Assembly: GCF_900239935.1 (NCBI RefSeq)
Contig: NZ_LT965928.1
Location: 1,487,407 to 1,551,406, forward strand
Direction of reading: 5' to 3'
DNA length: 64,000 bases
DNA from: Pseudoalteromonas carrageenovora IAM 12662
GTDB taxonomy: Bacteria; Pseudomonadota; Gammaproteobacteria; Enterobacterales; Alteromonadaceae
Position 1 is the stretch's first letter, and each line of letters starts with the position of its first letter. A program made the position numbers and the translations under genes. Below are positions 63,751-64,000 of the stretch, piece by piece. The notes under the pieces were generated by a model. It was not told the DNA's origin, did no database searches, and worked only from the letters and a program-made list of their open reading frames with translations.

Positions 63751-64000
63751 TTACTTATAAAACGTTTATAAAGCGCAGGTAGGTTGGCTAAAATAGCTGA
63801 CTTACCAAGTAACTCACTGTTATTAATACACTCGTAAAGTATTTTCTCGCTAAGCACATCAACCATTAATTGTGATTGTTTAATATGGCTAATATGCCAA
63901 AGCTCAGGCGCAACCCCGTCTAAATCATGTTTATAAGGGCGATAAAAACCAAATTTAGCTAAGTTATTGTTAAGCCAATTGCTCAAAGGGGCGAATGGGC
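63735..64000 (-). CDS. VanY/M15-type D-alanyl-D-alanine carboxypeptidase, C-terminal part
   Basis: The frame is open to the window edge, so only about the last 88 residues are present. The stretch SNWLNNNLAKFGFYRPYKHDLDGVAPELWHISHIKQS matches the C-terminal zinc-binding end of M15B peptidases, where the PExWH histidine is a metal ligand. These enzymes trim D-Ala from peptidoglycan stem peptides. The apparent TTG start at 63986 is internal to the real gene. Confidence 0.82.
   Translation of the reverse strand, partial: PFAPLSNWLNNNLAKFGFYRPYKHDLDGVAPELWHISHIKQSQLMVDVLSEKILYECINNSELLGKSAILANLPALYKRFISNVSPP

Noticed and set aside
1..64000. tRNA, rRNA, CRISPR array, prophage, integron or plasmid origin
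   Set aside because: None was seen. There are no regularly spaced short repeats, no transposase or integrase frame and no cloverleaf-like sequence recognisable by eye.

Overview
The window is a 64 kb piece of a low-GC marine gammaproteobacterial chromosome, most likely Pseudoalteromonas or a close Alteromonadales relative. This is inferred from the protein sequences, from an ExoP-like GH3 beta-glucanase, and from gene orders such as trpH-yciO-scpA, mrp-dcd next to metG, and ycfL-lpoB. No rRNA, tRNA, CRISPR array, prophage or transposase gene is visible. Almost everything is chromosomal housekeeping and metabolism. The unusual material lies between the genes.

Layout. 1-10 kb: 3' end of a branched-chain aminotransferase, a TonB-dependent receptor, a Mpo1-like membrane protein, a lipoprotein prolyl oligopeptidase, a dGTPase, then a Bax-like glucosaminidase overlapping a DUF2987-type protein. 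10-18 kb: a beta-glucan oligosaccharide locus. A GH1 beta-glucosidase, GPH-type symporter and LacI regulator run leftward; an FHS sugar transporter and a GH3 exo-glucanase run rightward. A LacI-type operator sits between them. The FHS transporter is frameshifted at a run of eight G. 18-29 kb: diguanylate cyclase, SDR protein, AI-2E-type permease, a PepSY/PhoP/PhoQ-like operon, YciI, an NSS transporter, CPBP protein, YciB, HU and a DJ-1/PfpI protein.

29-39 kb: the complete trp operon trpE-G-D-CF-B-A on the minus strand, divergent from trpH-yciO-scpA. Its leader holds two consecutive short peptides, each with three tandem Trp codons and each followed by its own terminator. This is a tandem ribosome-mediated attenuator and the best regulatory find here. 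39-50 kb: a periplasmic binding protein, a 55-codon small gene, two poorly characterised hydrolase-like proteins, an isocitrate dehydrogenase with altered cofactor-pocket residues, a candidate small RNA, a LysR regulator and aceK. aceK encodes the kinase/phosphatase acting on isocitrate dehydrogenase, so it may control the enzyme 3 kb upstream. 50-64 kb: signal peptidase I, a KDPG-aldolase gene broken by a repeat element, metG, mrp, dcd, a zincin-like protein, a DTW tRNA-modifying enzyme, an Hpt protein, an alaA-type aminotransferase, the lpoB-ycfL lipoprotein cluster, a DMT transporter and the 3' end of a VanY-type carboxypeptidase.

A dispersed non-coding element recurs at least five times (about 8.2, 41.8, 46.0, 51.5 and 57.9 kb), with a probable decayed copy near 18.2 kb. 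It comes in a long form (about 310 bp) and a short form (264 bp). It has terminal inverted repeats around GGGC(G/C)TGTTGA.CTTTC and usually a flanking TA. The 51.5 kb copy splits the aldolase gene; removing it with one TA restores the reading frame exactly, which shows its boundaries and its mode of insertion. The elements look like a TA-targeting MITE family.
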